A stretch of DNA of 42,721 bases from Ignavibacteriota bacterium (GTDB lineage Bacteria > Bacteroidota > Ignavibacteria > Kapaibacteriales > UBA961): positions 1-42,721 of the forward strand of contig JACPWH010000008.1 in NCBI GenBank assembly GCA_016197185.1, in the 5' to 3' direction. The notes below the pieces were generated by a model. The model was not told the DNA's origin and did not search any database. It was given only the letters and a program-made list of their open reading frames with translations. Of this stretch, positions 35,665 to 42,721 are shown one piece after another; position 1 is the first letter of the stretch; the number at the start of each line of letters is the position of its first letter. The translations under genes and the position numbers were made by a program.

Positions 35665-36033
35665 AAAGAGCATCAGAAATTGAAACAAAACCGTATCATC
35701 TTTCACAAATTCAAATGCAATTTACTAAAATCGTTCTATTTATACACTATCAAACTAAGATAGGGAGTGTGGGGGAGATGAACAAATCCTTGAATATATG
35801 TGAAATAATGAATTTATTTATTAGTTGAAAATAATGATATAGTAGTTTCATACATCTCATCTCAGTTTATCCATTATATATTTCACATATTCACCATGTT
35901 TGACAGGATGCCGAATTATTTTCTCAAATTTTCCCGATAGTTTAGCCTGCGACCAGATGATAATTTCTTGTTCGGGGAATTCAACATGCAATATTTAATA
36001 GAACTTACCCTAAAAAAACCTCACAGAGGTAAT
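35665..36033. other. Gap with a possible tiny minus-strand ORF
   Basis: No firm gene in these 369 bases. On the minus strand a frame from TTG 35991 to TGA 35859-35857 encodes 44 residues (MHVEFPEQEIIIWSQAKLSG, then KFEKIIRHPVKHGEYVKYIM) that looks protein-like in composition. It has no ATG, no ribosome site, and a stop just upstream. It may be a small gene or the tail of a decayed one. Confidence 0.3.
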
Positions 36034-36774
36034 CTATTTAGACATATTCTTACTCTTGAAATCCTCTACTAATTTTAAGGTATGCTCTAATGACTTTTTA
36101 TTCTTCCACCCTTGGTGTCCGGGAATGATGTAGTTAGGTTTCTCACATTTCGTTTGAATGGTTTTGATTGTAGAAGCCCATGCTCGGACTTTAGCATCTG
36201 CTAAATTGCCAAGCACAGGTGAATCAGTGCTCTTTATCAGACAACCGCCATATAATATTTTTTCATGAGCAAACCAGATAACGATATTATCAGAAGTGTG
36301 ACCTCCTCCGGCAAACACAGTTTGAAATGAATATTGACCGATTGTAAAGGTAGTATCGTTCTCAAAATGAAATTCAGCCAGTTTTTCATTTTTCTCACGG
36401 GAAATTGAGTCTGTTTGTAACGATGTATAAGTCTTAATTCCTTGATGGCGGTAAAATTCCAGACCGGCGGTTCGGTCATTATGCGAATGTGTAGCAACAC
36501 ACATAATGACTTTAACATTGTGTTTGCTTTCAATACTGTCCTGTAGCGGCTGGAACTGTGTTGTATCCCACGGAGAATCTATCATGATTGCTCCGTCGTT
36601 TGTAATTACATACATTCCATTGGCAGGGAAGGGATTCCCGTCTAACATCCTGTAGGTTGTAAATACATAGAAGTCTCCTGTCAGATGGGAAATCTTCAAT
36701 TTTGCTTCGGGTACTTTGCCATAGAGGGTACTTGTAAGAAGTATTCCGAATAGAAGAGTTAGAATAGGTTTCAT
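36034..36774 (-). CDS. Subclass B1 metallo-beta-lactamase
   Basis: A 246-residue exported enzyme with signal peptide MKPILTLLFGILLTSTLYGK. All six subclass B1 zinc ligands are present: H96, H98 and D100 in THSHNDRTAG, H159 in GGGHTSDNIVIW, C178 in GGCLIKS and H220 in IPGHQGW. K181 and N190 (usual K224 and N233 of B1 numbering, substrate-contacting) are also present. Family-typical stretches are MYVITNDGAIMIDSPWD and YSFQTVFAGG. It looks close to BlaB/CcrA-type enzymes of Bacteroidota. B1 enzymes hydrolyse penicillins, cephalosporins and carbapenems; activity here is inferred. No mobile element flanks it; a TATTTTTG box (complement of 36817-36824) lies 43 bases upstream. Confidence 0.92.
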   Translation of the reverse strand: MKPILTLLFGILLTSTLYGKVPEAKLKISHLTGDFYVFTTYRMLDGNPFPANGMYVITNDGAIMIDSPWDTTQFQPLQDSIESKHNVKVIMCVATHSHNDRTAGLEFYRHQGIKTYTSLQTDSISREKNEKLAEFHFENDTTFTIGQYSFQTVFAGGGHTSDNIVIWFAHEKILYGGCLIKSTDSPVLGNLADAKVRAWASTIKTIQTKCEKPNYIIPGHQGWKNKKSLEHTLKLVEDFKSKNMSK

Positions 36775-36816
36775 TATGCTCAGAATGTATTAATGTTTAT
36801 TGACAGAGTTCTCATA

Positions 36817-36824
36817 CAAAAATA
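36817..36824 (-). promoter_or_regulatory. Possible -7 box for the metallo-beta-lactamase
   Basis: TATTTTTG on the minus strand fits TAnnTTTG, 43 bases before the ATG. No -33 TTTG is seen at about 20 bases, so this is weak. Confidence 0.3.
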
Positions 36825-36852
36825 CATTATCTACTTGTATTTTCTTTTATTC

Positions 36853-36884
36853 TTTGGTATCCATTGATATAATATTTATGTTTG
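36853..36884 (+). promoter_or_regulatory. Bacteroidota-type promoter of the lipoprotein gene
   Basis: TTTG at 36853-36856 and TATGTTTG at 36877-36884 are separated by 20 bases, matching the Bacteroidota housekeeping promoter (TTTG, 19-21 bases, TAnnTTTG). It leaves a leader of about 60 bases to the ATG at 36953. This is the best full promoter in the window. Confidence 0.55.
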
Positions 36885-36952
36885 AATACATAACAGTGAA
36901 TTGGTTGTTTCCTTAGAAAACAATATTTTTTTCTCTACAGTGTATTTTACAA

Positions 36953-37459
36953 ATGAAAATTCTCACCTCAATATTTGTAATTTCCATATTCATCATATCA
37001 GGATGTACCAATCCGTTTGCACCTAAACTTTCAGATACACCAATCAGTTTTTCCGGAACAGGAGATCAACATACAGTAGATGGGGTTTTCCAGACAATTA
37101 AATACTCTTATCAATATAAAGATACAGTTAGCTATGGTAAGCTCCTGTCACCTGATTTTATCTTTACGTACCGTGATTACGACAAAGGGACCGATAATTC
37201 GTGGGGGCGTGAACAGGAAATGCTGACGACTGCCGGATTATTCCAAGCAGCACAAAATTTGGATATTGTATGGAATGAAGTTATTAGCCCTCATGGAGAT
37301 TCATTAGTAAAAGATATATCGCGAGGTTTCAATCTTACGATTGTTTTTAGTCCTACGGATATTCTTCATATTGACGGTCGAGTGGAATTACGGCTTCAAA
37401 GAGAAACATTGGATGGGGTTTGGATGATAGTTCGATGGCGGGATTCCTCGAACTATTAA
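36953..37459 (+). CDS. Lipoprotein paralogue of the 3680-4282 product
   Basis: A 168-residue predicted lipoprotein; MKILTSIFVISIFIISGC ends in lipobox ISGC (Cys18). The mature part has FQTIKYSYQYKDTVSYGKLL, in which a helix is followed by DFIFTYRD, suggestive of an NTF2-like cone. The last residues VWMIVRWRDSSNY match LWSIIRWTDSS of the other lipoprotein, so the pair seems to share ancestry. No catalytic residue is recognised. It has a good promoter of its own and lies next to tRNA-Arg on the other strand. Confidence 0.65.
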   Translation: MKILTSIFVISIFIISGCTNPFAPKLSDTPISFSGTGDQHTVDGVFQTIKYSYQYKDTVSYGKLLSPDFIFTYRDYDKGTDNSWGREQEMLTTAGLFQAAQNLDIVWNEVISPHGDSLVKDISRGFNLTIVFSPTDILHIDGRVELRLQRETLDGVWMIVRWRDSSNY

Positions 37460-37531
37460 ATTTGATTTTTGTAATCAAATACTATTTTCAAATCAATCAA
37501 CATCCTATACTCACAAAATGTATCAATAAAA

Positions 37532-37567
37532 AAACGCAACTTAGTATAAATTTATTAAGTTGCGTTT
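37532..37567 (-). terminator. Terminator of tRNA-Arg
   Basis: AAACGCAACTTA (37532-37543) pairs perfectly with TAAGTTGCGTTT (37556-37567). A T-run follows on the minus strand. It lies 9 bases beyond the tRNA. Confidence 0.75.
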
Positions 37568-37575
37568 GATTTCTG

Positions 37576-37649
37576 CGGTCTCGAGAGGACTCGAACCTCC
37601 GACACCCAGTTTAGGAAACTGGTGTTCTGTCCAGCTGAACTACGAGACC
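37576..37649 (-). tRNA. tRNA-Arg (anticodon CCU)
   Basis: A 74-base minus-strand tRNA with acceptor GGTCTCG/CGAGACC, D arm AGTTCAGCTGGACAGAAC, anticodon loop TTCCTAA giving CCT, and T arm GGTTCGAGTCC. The discriminator is G. CCA is not encoded. Confidence 0.94.
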
Positions 37650-37663
37650 AATGCAAGAGAAGA

Positions 37664-38119
37664 TTAGTTTACAGTTTCATTTCCGGAGAGTAAAATCTGT
37701 CCGATTGCAATATTATGACCTCCGTTAGTGAATAGCATTGCAATCATTCTCTTCAGTGTTTGGGGCGTTAACTGCCCTATACCTGCTATCATAGTTCGGT
37801 TAATTATATCTTCGATCTGTGCATTAGTAATTAGCCCGAGAGATTGATATTCCACCATTTCCCCCCAAACTTCACTTGGTATTATTTCATGCTCTGCAGG
37901 ATGCAATACACGATTAGATGTAGATGACGAAAATTCATCTGTAGGAGATAAGGCTGGGAAGAGAGCAAATTTATCTACTATCCAACTGAATGCTGTAGAA
38001 ATTTCAGCAGGTGTATATCCACGCCTGCTTAATTCTTCGGTATCTATAGAATTAAGTGAGTTATTGCGTTTTAATTCAGCAAGCATGAATGCTATTATTT
38101 CTATAATTCGTTCTTGCAT
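37664..38119 (-). CDS. DUF494/Smg-family protein
   Basis: A 151-residue small protein of the Smg/DUF494 family (PF04361). Matches are the N-terminal IIEIIAFMLAELKRNNSLNS with SRRGYTPAEISTAFSWI and the C-terminal EDIINRTMIAGIGQLTPQTL, where the family has a similar RV(I/V)DRAM...L. In proteobacteria smg is next to the peptide deformylase/dprA genes; its biochemical role is unknown. Here it stands alone behind tRNA-Arg, 14 bases from it. There is no signal peptide, so the protein should be cytoplasmic. Confidence 0.75.
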   Translation of the reverse strand: MQERIIEIIAFMLAELKRNNSLNSIDTEELSRRGYTPAEISTAFSWIVDKFALFPALSPTDEFSSSTSNRVLHPAEHEIIPSEVWGEMVEYQSLGLITNAQIEDIINRTMIAGIGQLTPQTLKRMIAMLFTNGGHNIAIGQILLSGNETVN

Positions 38120-38301
38120 GGGCTTTTAGAAATTGGAAAATGTATTTTAATAGAAATTTTTTCTAATAGTTTTACATTAGTAATTGATTGCTTACCGAAT
38201 TTTTGATTCAGAATAATAAAAAAGAGTTTCTAATTAACGTAGTTACAATTTGAAGAGAAGAGTTTTATATTCGACTGAAAAATTTACCTGAACTATTGAA
38301 T

Positions 38302-38730
38302 TTACTTATTCAGTTGCAAATTTTCTTCTGTCATATAATGAGTTTCCAATGTATTCATTTTGCTTTTCTTTTCATCTGTATCGTCATCATATCCCACAAG
38401 GTGTAAAGCACCGTGAACCGCAAGTCTAATTAAAACTTCATTCAAGGTTTCCTCATATTCTTCTGCTTGTCGAGCTGCTGTTTCGGCACTAATATAAATC
38501 TCACCTTCTAAAGGACGTTCTTCAAGCGGAAATGTTATTACATCAGTAGGGTAATCATGTCCAAGATATTCCCTGTTCAACTGATGCACGGCTTCATCGG
38601 TATCATAAATAATCCGTACTTCAACTTCATTGCATTTCTCGCCGATGAATCCGGCTTTGACGGCATTCTCTATTTTTTTTCGAGGTATTCTTGAAAGATT
38701 AGATTTATTGAAGATTTTTATATCAATCAT
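38302..38730 (-). CDS. ybeY: Endoribonuclease YbeY (metal-site variant)
   Basis: A 142-residue UPF0054 protein that takes part in 16S rRNA 3' end maturation and ribosome quality control. The metal motif usually reads HGxLHLxGYDH; here it is H106-G-A-L-H110-L-V-G-Y-D-D116, so the third histidine is aspartate. Similar replacements are known in Bacteroidota YbeY. LNREYLGHDYPTDVITFPLE is the family signature. Its start ATG overlaps the stop of the gene upstream (TAATG), so translation is probably coupled. Confidence 0.92.
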   Translation of the reverse strand: MIDIKIFNKSNLSRIPRKKIENAVKAGFIGEKCNEVEVRIIYDTDEAVHQLNREYLGHDYPTDVITFPLEERPLEGEIYISAETAARQAEEYEETLNEVLIRLAVHGALHLVGYDDDTDEKKSKMNTLETHYMTEENLQLNK

Positions 38731-39161
38731 TAGGGCAAAATTGATTCAGTGAGAGATAATTGCATTGCCGACATCAAAATTGCAGGATCAAGTTCGGAAA
38801 AATCAGCTGTCAGTATTTCCCGTCGAATAGGGGAAAACATGGAACAAGTACATCCACTTCCAACTACCATGCACGATAATATATTTTTTGTTGCACTTAC
38901 AAAAATTACCTCATCTGGCTCGAATACAACAAAACCGGTACAATCATGGAGTTCAAAATATCCGTGTTTTGTTTGAACTACTATGAGTGCACCCACATGG
39001 TCTTTGCCAAGTTTAACTGAATTGTTGATAACAATCACTTGAGCTTGGCGCGTAACAGGATTAGCCATTGTCCATGTCCAGTGTTCTTCTAATTCAACGG
39101 GCTTTGAGCCTAATATCTTAGAAATGTTTTTAATATCAGATGCTTGGAATGAAAAACTCAT
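38730..39161 (-). CDS. Unrecognised protein with a CMVVGSGCTC motif, coupled to ybeY
   Basis: I do not recognise this 143-residue protein. It is soluble, with no signal peptide, and is mostly beta-rich (TRQAQVIVINNSVKLGKDHV, VGALIVVQTKHGYFELHDC). Four cysteines are present: 74, 97, 104 and 106, the last three in SCMVVGSGCTCSMF, which could bind a metal or form a disulphide. It ends FSELDPAILMSAMQLSLTES. The stop overlaps the ybeY start by one base (TAATG), which suggests translational coupling and a link with RNA or ribosome metabolism; this is an inference from position only. The start follows a TATTTTTG box 68 bases upstream. Confidence 0.6.
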   Translation of the reverse strand: MSFSFQASDIKNISKILGSKPVELEEHWTWTMANPVTRQAQVIVINNSVKLGKDHVGALIVVQTKHGYFELHDCTGFVVFEPDEVIFVSATKNILSCMVVGSGCTCSMFSPIRREILTADFSELDPAILMSAMQLSLTESILP

Positions 39162-39567
39162 ATCTCTATTTTTCGATTGTAACAGTTAATAGATGCGTAG
39201 TCAGTATATAATTTTACTTTGATTTAGGCAAAAATACAATAAACTTTGATTTTTAAGAGCCATAAAATTGCATAGAGTTCATTCACTGACTAATCTTGTT
39301 GAAAATCGATGTAATAGAAACCGCTTTTGAAATCAGATTTCGCATCAGCAAAAACAGTTTTGCTATCTTAGTTTAAATTATCGGCATCTCAGAGTCAAAC
39401 CAAAGTTCTGGCTTTAATATTAAGGTAATGTCTAATCAATTTTCACGATATGATCATTTTTGAAAATACGATCAATTCTGATTAAGTTGTTCATTCTCAT
39501 TGGTCATCGTATCATGAAAACATCACATGGAGTATATTCCTCATGAACAAACACATCACCCATATAA
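39162..39567. other. Gene-free gap upstream of the ybeY unit
   Basis: Nothing gene-like was found in these 406 bases. A minus-strand TATTTTTG box (complement of 39229-39236) may drive the two-gene ybeY unit. The rest is AT-rich with short palindromes such as CGATATGATCATTTT, and ends at the 3' side of moaE. Confidence 0.4.
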
Positions 39568-40014
39568 CTAAATATTACTCTGTTTCCAAACATACGTACT
39601 ATCTTCAAAAATCTCTTTGCCCCAAATAGGGACTCTTACTTTTATCTGTTCAACTATGCTGCTGCAAGCCTCAATTGCTATTGCACGATGTCTTGAAGAA
39701 GTAAACACGAACAAACAAATTTTACCGGCTTCCACTATGCCCAAACTATGATAAATATGAAGACAAGTAAGTGCATATTCCTTGAAGGCTTCTTCTCGGA
39801 TGTCATTAAATACTTCGGAAGCCATTTCCTCATAACATGAATACTCGATTGCTTCAACTTCTTTCCCGTCGATGATATCCTTTCGCACTTGTCCTAAGAA
39901 AATACTATGTGCTCCAATATCAGTTTTTGAGCTGTGGCTTTGAATACTCTCTGCTATTTTTTGGGGTGTGATTTCACCATGAACGAATACGTTTTTTAGC
40001 TTTTTCTCTTTCAT
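39568..40014 (-). CDS. moaE: MoaE-like molybdopterin synthase large subunit (divergent site)
   Basis: A 148-residue protein of the MoaE family. Conserved parts are GAHSIFLGQVRKDIIDGKEV, EAIEYSCYEEMASEVF and the C-terminal IKVRVPIWGKEIFE. In the usual enzyme MoaD-thiocarboxylate transfers sulphur to precursor Z at the MoaE site. K125 (equivalent to the essential K119 of E. coli) is kept, but the lysine after the tryptophan of PIWKK (K126) is glycine (G132), with K133 one place later, and the usual HR before the loop is HS (H89-S90). No MoaD is in the window. Its start overlaps the moeB stop by 4 bases (ATGA), so it is translated with it. Confidence 0.85.
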   Translation of the reverse strand: MKEKKLKNVFVHGEITPQKIAESIQSHSSKTDIGAHSIFLGQVRKDIIDGKEVEAIEYSCYEEMASEVFNDIREEAFKEYALTCLHIYHSLGIVEAGKICLFVFTSSRHRAIAIEACSSIVEQIKVRVPIWGKEIFEDSTYVWKQSNI

Positions 40015-41162
40015 ACTGAGCTTAGGTTTTGTTGAATTAATGCAAGGATGCCACCTTTTAGCGAATATAGATTCGAATATCCGTATTCATTTTGTAATTT
40101 GTGTACAGCAGTCAAACTTCTGTTTCCGCTTTGGCAAATGATAATAGTTTTAGTTGATCGATTGATAGATTCCAAAGATGAATATAATTGTATAAGTGGT
40201 ATATTCTTTAATTTGTAATGCAGTGGCAGAAAAGATATAAGTGATGGGGTTTCTTCTTCATTGCGAATATCAATCAATTCGATTTTTTGCGTATTGAGTA
40301 GGGCGAACAGTTCTTCCACTGTAATTTCCTGAATGTTCCCATGTTGCTCCCCACAAAAAAAATTATAATCCATTCTCAAAAACTCTTCTTTAGTACGAGG
40401 CATATCACCCCAATTAGCTTCGTTTCTCTCAATACTGATTTTATCAAAAGTCATATTCAGTGCATTGCAAAGAAGTAAAGAATCAAAGAGAGGCTCTCCT
40501 ATTCCAAGTATAATTTTAATTGCTTCTGCTGCTTGCAGAGTTCCGATAATACCGGGTAAAACACCCAACACACCAATTTCAGAGCAATTTTGTACAGAAC
40601 CCTGAAGAGGTGGGGTTGGAAAGATACAACGATAGGTTGCACTTTTTGAGGTAAAATTATCCTTGCTATAGTTAAATACTGCTACCTGTCCTCGAAATTT
40701 TAGAAGAGACCCATGCACAAACGGTTTATTCCAAAGAACGCACGCATCATTGATAAGATAACGTGCTGTAAAATTATCCGTTCCGTCGATAATAATGTCG
40801 TACTTTGGGATAATATTATGGGCATTAGCTGTTGTTAACGGGTAATCGTACACTTCAAAATTTATATTGGAGTTTTGCTTTTTCAATTTACAAGCTGAAA
40901 TAGTTGCTTTTAACTTACCAATATCTGAAGTAGTATAGATGATTTGCCGTTGCAGATTTGATTCTTGTACTGCATCTCCGTCAATTATTCCGATTGTACC
41001 AACTCCTGCTGCAGTTAGGTAAAGTAAGGCAGGGCATCCAAGACCTCCTGCACCTACAACTAAAACCTTAGAATTTTTGAGGAACAATTGCCCACTTTCT
41101 CCTACTTCATTAAGTAGTAGGTGGCGGCTATATCTACTATATTCTTCAGGTGAGAGAGCCAT
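40011..41162 (-). CDS. MoeB/ThiF-type adenylyltransferase with rhodanese domain
   Basis: A 383-residue two-domain protein. The N-terminal E1-like domain has GAGGLGCP (38-44), DGDAVQESNLQRQIIY and DGTDNFTARYLIND; C193 in QNCSEIGVLGVLPGIIG corresponds to the reactive cysteine region. The rhodanese domain has the sulphur-carrying C343 in CQSGNRS. Such proteins activate small sulphur carriers such as MoaD or ThiS. The zinc site of MoeB (two CxxC pairs) is half lost: the first pair is T176/C179, and the second N267/C270. No carrier gene is next to it. It overlaps moaE and follows tauE by 6 bases: a three-gene operon. Confidence 0.88.
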   Translation of the reverse strand: MALSPEEYSRYSRHLLLNEVGESGQLFLKNSKVLVVGAGGLGCPALLYLTAAGVGTIGIIDGDAVQESNLQRQIIYTTSDIGKLKATISACKLKKQNSNINFEVYDYPLTTANAHNIIPKYDIIIDGTDNFTARYLINDACVLWNKPFVHGSLLKFRGQVAVFNYSKDNFTSKSATYRCIFPTPPLQGSVQNCSEIGVLGVLPGIIGTLQAAEAIKIILGIGEPLFDSLLLCNALNMTFDKISIERNEANWGDMPRTKEEFLRMDYNFFCGEQHGNIQEITVEELFALLNTQKIELIDIRNEEETPSLISFLPLHYKLKNIPLIQLYSSLESINRSTKTIIICQSGNRSLTAVHKLQNEYGYSNLYSLKGGILALIQQNLSSV

Positions 41163-41168
41163 TATAAC

Positions 41169-41915
41169 CTACACACTTAAAAATAACTTAATACTTGCAA
41201 CAAGCAGCACCAAACCAAGCATAACCCGGAGAGTTGCATTGTTGAATCTTCTGCTACCCAGATATGCACCTGCAGTTCCCCCTGCTACAGCCACTGCAAT
41301 CCATGTATATATCATAGGATTCAGTGTAATTCCCTTGCTAAGGATTCCAGCCATACCGGAAATGGAATTTAGAAAGATAAATAATGACGAGATAAGGGAT
41401 GCTTGTTTAATATCTGTCCAACCAAGCAGCAGTATAAGGGGACTGAGCAATATTCCACCGCCAATGCCAATCATACCTGAAAGAAAACCAATTATAATAC
41501 CGATAAAAACAGCAAGAACTTCATTAGGTTTATGTAAAATAGTTCGTTCCTTTGCCGAGAAACCAACAAGGCGTACAATAGGAACAAGTAAGATAACAGC
41601 TAAAATCCTCTTATAGATAGTTGCGTCAAGAGTAATCAAGGCACCAAAATATGCTGCAGGTATTGAACCCGCTATCAACAAGATGAATAATTTTTTATTA
41701 AGTGAATTTGTAAGGGAGTATTGACCGAAGGCAATAATTGAAACGGCTATATTCATCAGCAATGCTGATGGTTTCATTGTTTCAGGGGCTATATGATACA
41801 AGCCCATTAATGCTAAATACCCGCTTGCTCCACCATGCCCTACACTCGCATAGAGAAAAGCCGCTATAAAGAGGGTAAGTATAAATAGAAGTGAAAGCGA
41901 GTCTAAAGGAAACAT
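41169..41915 (-). CDS. TauE/SafE-family sulphite/sulphonate-type exporter
   Basis: A 248-residue membrane protein with eight predicted helices of the TauE/SafE fold. The repeats are visible as FLYASVGHGGASGYLALMG in the first half and GIIIGFLSGMIGIGGGILLS in the second, each with the GxG-type motif. These carriers move sulphite, sulphoacetate or other sulphur anions, and this one may supply or remove sulphur compounds for the moeB-like protein immediately downstream. It starts with MFPLDSLSLLFILTLFIAAF. Substrate is inferred from position. Confidence 0.87.
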   Translation of the reverse strand: MFPLDSLSLLFILTLFIAAFLYASVGHGGASGYLALMGLYHIAPETMKPSALLMNIAVSIIAFGQYSLTNSLNKKLFILLIAGSIPAAYFGALITLDATIYKRILAVILLVPIVRLVGFSAKERTILHKPNEVLAVFIGIIIGFLSGMIGIGGGILLSPLILLLGWTDIKQASLISSLFIFLNSISGMAGILSKGITLNPMIYTWIAVAVAGGTAGAYLGSRRFNNATLRVMLGLVLLVASIKLFLSV

Positions 41916-41966
41916 AGTATATATCTATTCTCAAAGTCCATTTACTTTAACAAAAATAGCGAAGAA

Positions 41967-42024
41967 TTTTACCAAAAAGTAACAAAAGAGCACAAAAGTA
42001 CTATTGTGTTCTTTTGTGGTAAAA
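41967..42024. repeat. Palindromic dispersed element (ACCACAAA type)
   Basis: TTTTACC at the left and GGTAAAA at the right, with an inner CACAAAAG against TTGTGTTCTTTT, form an imperfect hairpin. It is related to 11308-11365. Confidence 0.45.
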
Positions 42025-42051
42025 AAGAAGCATTTTTGAATAAAATACAAA

Positions 42052-42078
42052 AAGCCCTTAGAATATCTCCAAGAGCTT
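42052..42078 (-). terminator. Terminator of tRNA-Pro
   Basis: AAGCCCTT (42052-42059) pairs with AAGAGCTT (42071-42078) with one wobble; a T-run follows on the minus strand. It lies 13 bases beyond the tRNA 3' end. Confidence 0.65.
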
Positions 42079-42090
42079 ACATAAATATTG

Positions 42091-42164
42091 TCGGTGTGGC
42101 GGGATTTGAACCCACGACCCCTACTACCCCAAAGTAGTGCGCTACCGGGCTGCGCTACACACCG
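42091..42164 (-). tRNA. tRNA-Pro (anticodon GGG)
   Basis: A 74-base minus-strand tRNA: acceptor CGGTGTG/CACACCG with discriminator A, D arm AGCGCAGCCCGGTAGCGC, anticodon loop TTGGGGT, and T arm GGTTCAAATCC. The first base pair C1-G72 and the GGG anticodon are normal for proline. Confidence 0.95.
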
Positions 42165-42267
42165 TAATTTTGCAATTGAACGGCAAAAATACGGCATACT
42201 CTGCGAACTACCAAAGTTTTACTTGTTCATACTTCAGTTTGGTATTATTGTATGGAGTAGCCATATA

Positions 42268-42624
42268 TTAATGATCGTCCGGGTTAACAAGCTGAAACCA
42301 ATTCCCATCAAGGTCTGTAAAAGTCAAGCATTTTTCCGAACCGTCTGTCCCTCTAAATTGCAACCCTTTTGATTCTAATTCTTTAACGGCGTTTTCCAGA
42401 TTGTCTGTATATAAAACAAAACCGATGTTGGTACTTTGATAATCTTTGGATGGAAATTGACTCTGAGAAGGTCTCAACAAGATTTTCAGTTTTCCTTTGT
42501 GCATCCATACGAATACTCCCGCTTGAGTCTCAATTTCTTTAAAGCCCAAAATATCTGAATAAAATTCTTTAGATGCTAACGTATCTTTTACAAATAGCTC
42601 TATGTGTCCTACTTCTGCATTCAT
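42268..42624 (-). CDS. VOC-superfamily protein (glyoxalase/bleomycin-resistance fold)
   Basis: A 118-residue protein with one VOC module: MNAEVGHIELFVKDTLASKE, FYSDILGFKEIETQAG and FTDLDGNWFQLVNP, the typical start (H near residue 7, beta-alpha-beta-beta-beta) and end of the domain. These proteins include glyoxalase I, dioxygenases and drug-binding proteins; the metal ligands are not certain here and the role is not known. It is near the right edge with no partner gene in view. The start codon at 42624 is preferred; little Shine-Dalgarno is present. Confidence 0.82.
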   Translation of the reverse strand: MNAEVGHIELFVKDTLASKEFYSDILGFKEIETQAGVFVWMHKGKLKILLRPSQSQFPSKDYQSTNIGFVLYTDNLENAVKELESKGLQFRGTDGSEKCLTFTDLDGNWFQLVNPDDH

Positions 42625-42721
42625 AAATTAAACTCTTGATAAGTTCATATTGAGTTTTTGTAAGATTGTAAGATTTATTTAACAAATAATAATCATACAG
42701 AGTTAAATTACGAAAAAGTTT

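Noticed and set aside
1-42721. CRISPR array, prophage, or a defined anti-phage or biosynthetic island
   Set aside because: No regular short repeats with spacers, no phage structural or integrase genes, and no clustered defence or NRPS/PKS genes were found.

Overview
The window is AT-rich chromosomal DNA from a member of the Bacteroidota/Chlorobiota side of the FCB group (Ignavibacteria or Kapabacteria-like lineages are possible; the sequence alone does not settle the genus). Signs of this are three surface or secreted proteins with type IX secretion (T9SS) C-terminal sorting tails, lipoproteins with simple LSSC/LISC/ISGC lipoboxes, TAnnTTTG-type promoter boxes, a weak use of Shine-Dalgarno sites, a single-chain glycine dehydrogenase, and a YbeY whose third metal histidine is replaced.

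Layout. 1-830: the start of an IS3-family insertion sequence running off the left edge, then a minus-strand transcription unit with one or two tiny membrane ORFs and strong hairpin terminators. 830-5230: a YbjN-like/PspA membrane-stress pair, then recR, a methyltransferase, a lipoprotein and a YgjP-type metallopeptidase. 5231-8270: a MITE-like repeat cluster, a 702-residue Ig/PKD T9SS protein and tRNA-Lys. 8429-13767: gcvP, a GNAT enzyme, an L,D-transpeptidase lipoprotein with a duplicated 3' end, and a frameshifted AhpD-like gene. 13806-16487: a kelch/glycine-rich T9SS protein whose sorting tail is cut off by an in-frame stop. 16866-21135: homogentisate dioxygenase, a PAS histidine kinase, a GNAT and a rhomboid protease. 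21154-24940: a DUF4397 T9SS protein, an acyltransferase and a divergent 4-alpha-glucanotransferase. 25017-30904: a lipoprotein, valS and a tandem pair of family-2 glycosyltransferase/TPR proteins, the second with an in-frame internal deletion. 31282-37459: dxs, a large OmpA-type porin, a subclass B1 metallo-beta-lactamase and another lipoprotein. 37576-42624: tRNA-Arg, a DUF494/Smg protein, ybeY coupled to an unrecognised gene, a moaE/moeB-like/TauE operon, tRNA-Pro and a VOC protein.

Most genes are unlinked housekeeping or envelope genes in short transcription units. The clearest co-transcribed sets are recR-methyltransferase, YbjN-PspA, the tandem glycosyltransferases, the 143-aa protein with ybeY, and tauE-moeB-moaE. 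I found no convincing new multi-gene system. The most notable points are the complete B1 metallo-beta-lactamase site, the divergent MoaE/MoeB pair without a visible MoaD, the glycosyltransferase duplicate lacking 51 residues, two adjacent broken genes (in-frame TGA and a one-base frameshift), and a family of dispersed intergenic repeats.
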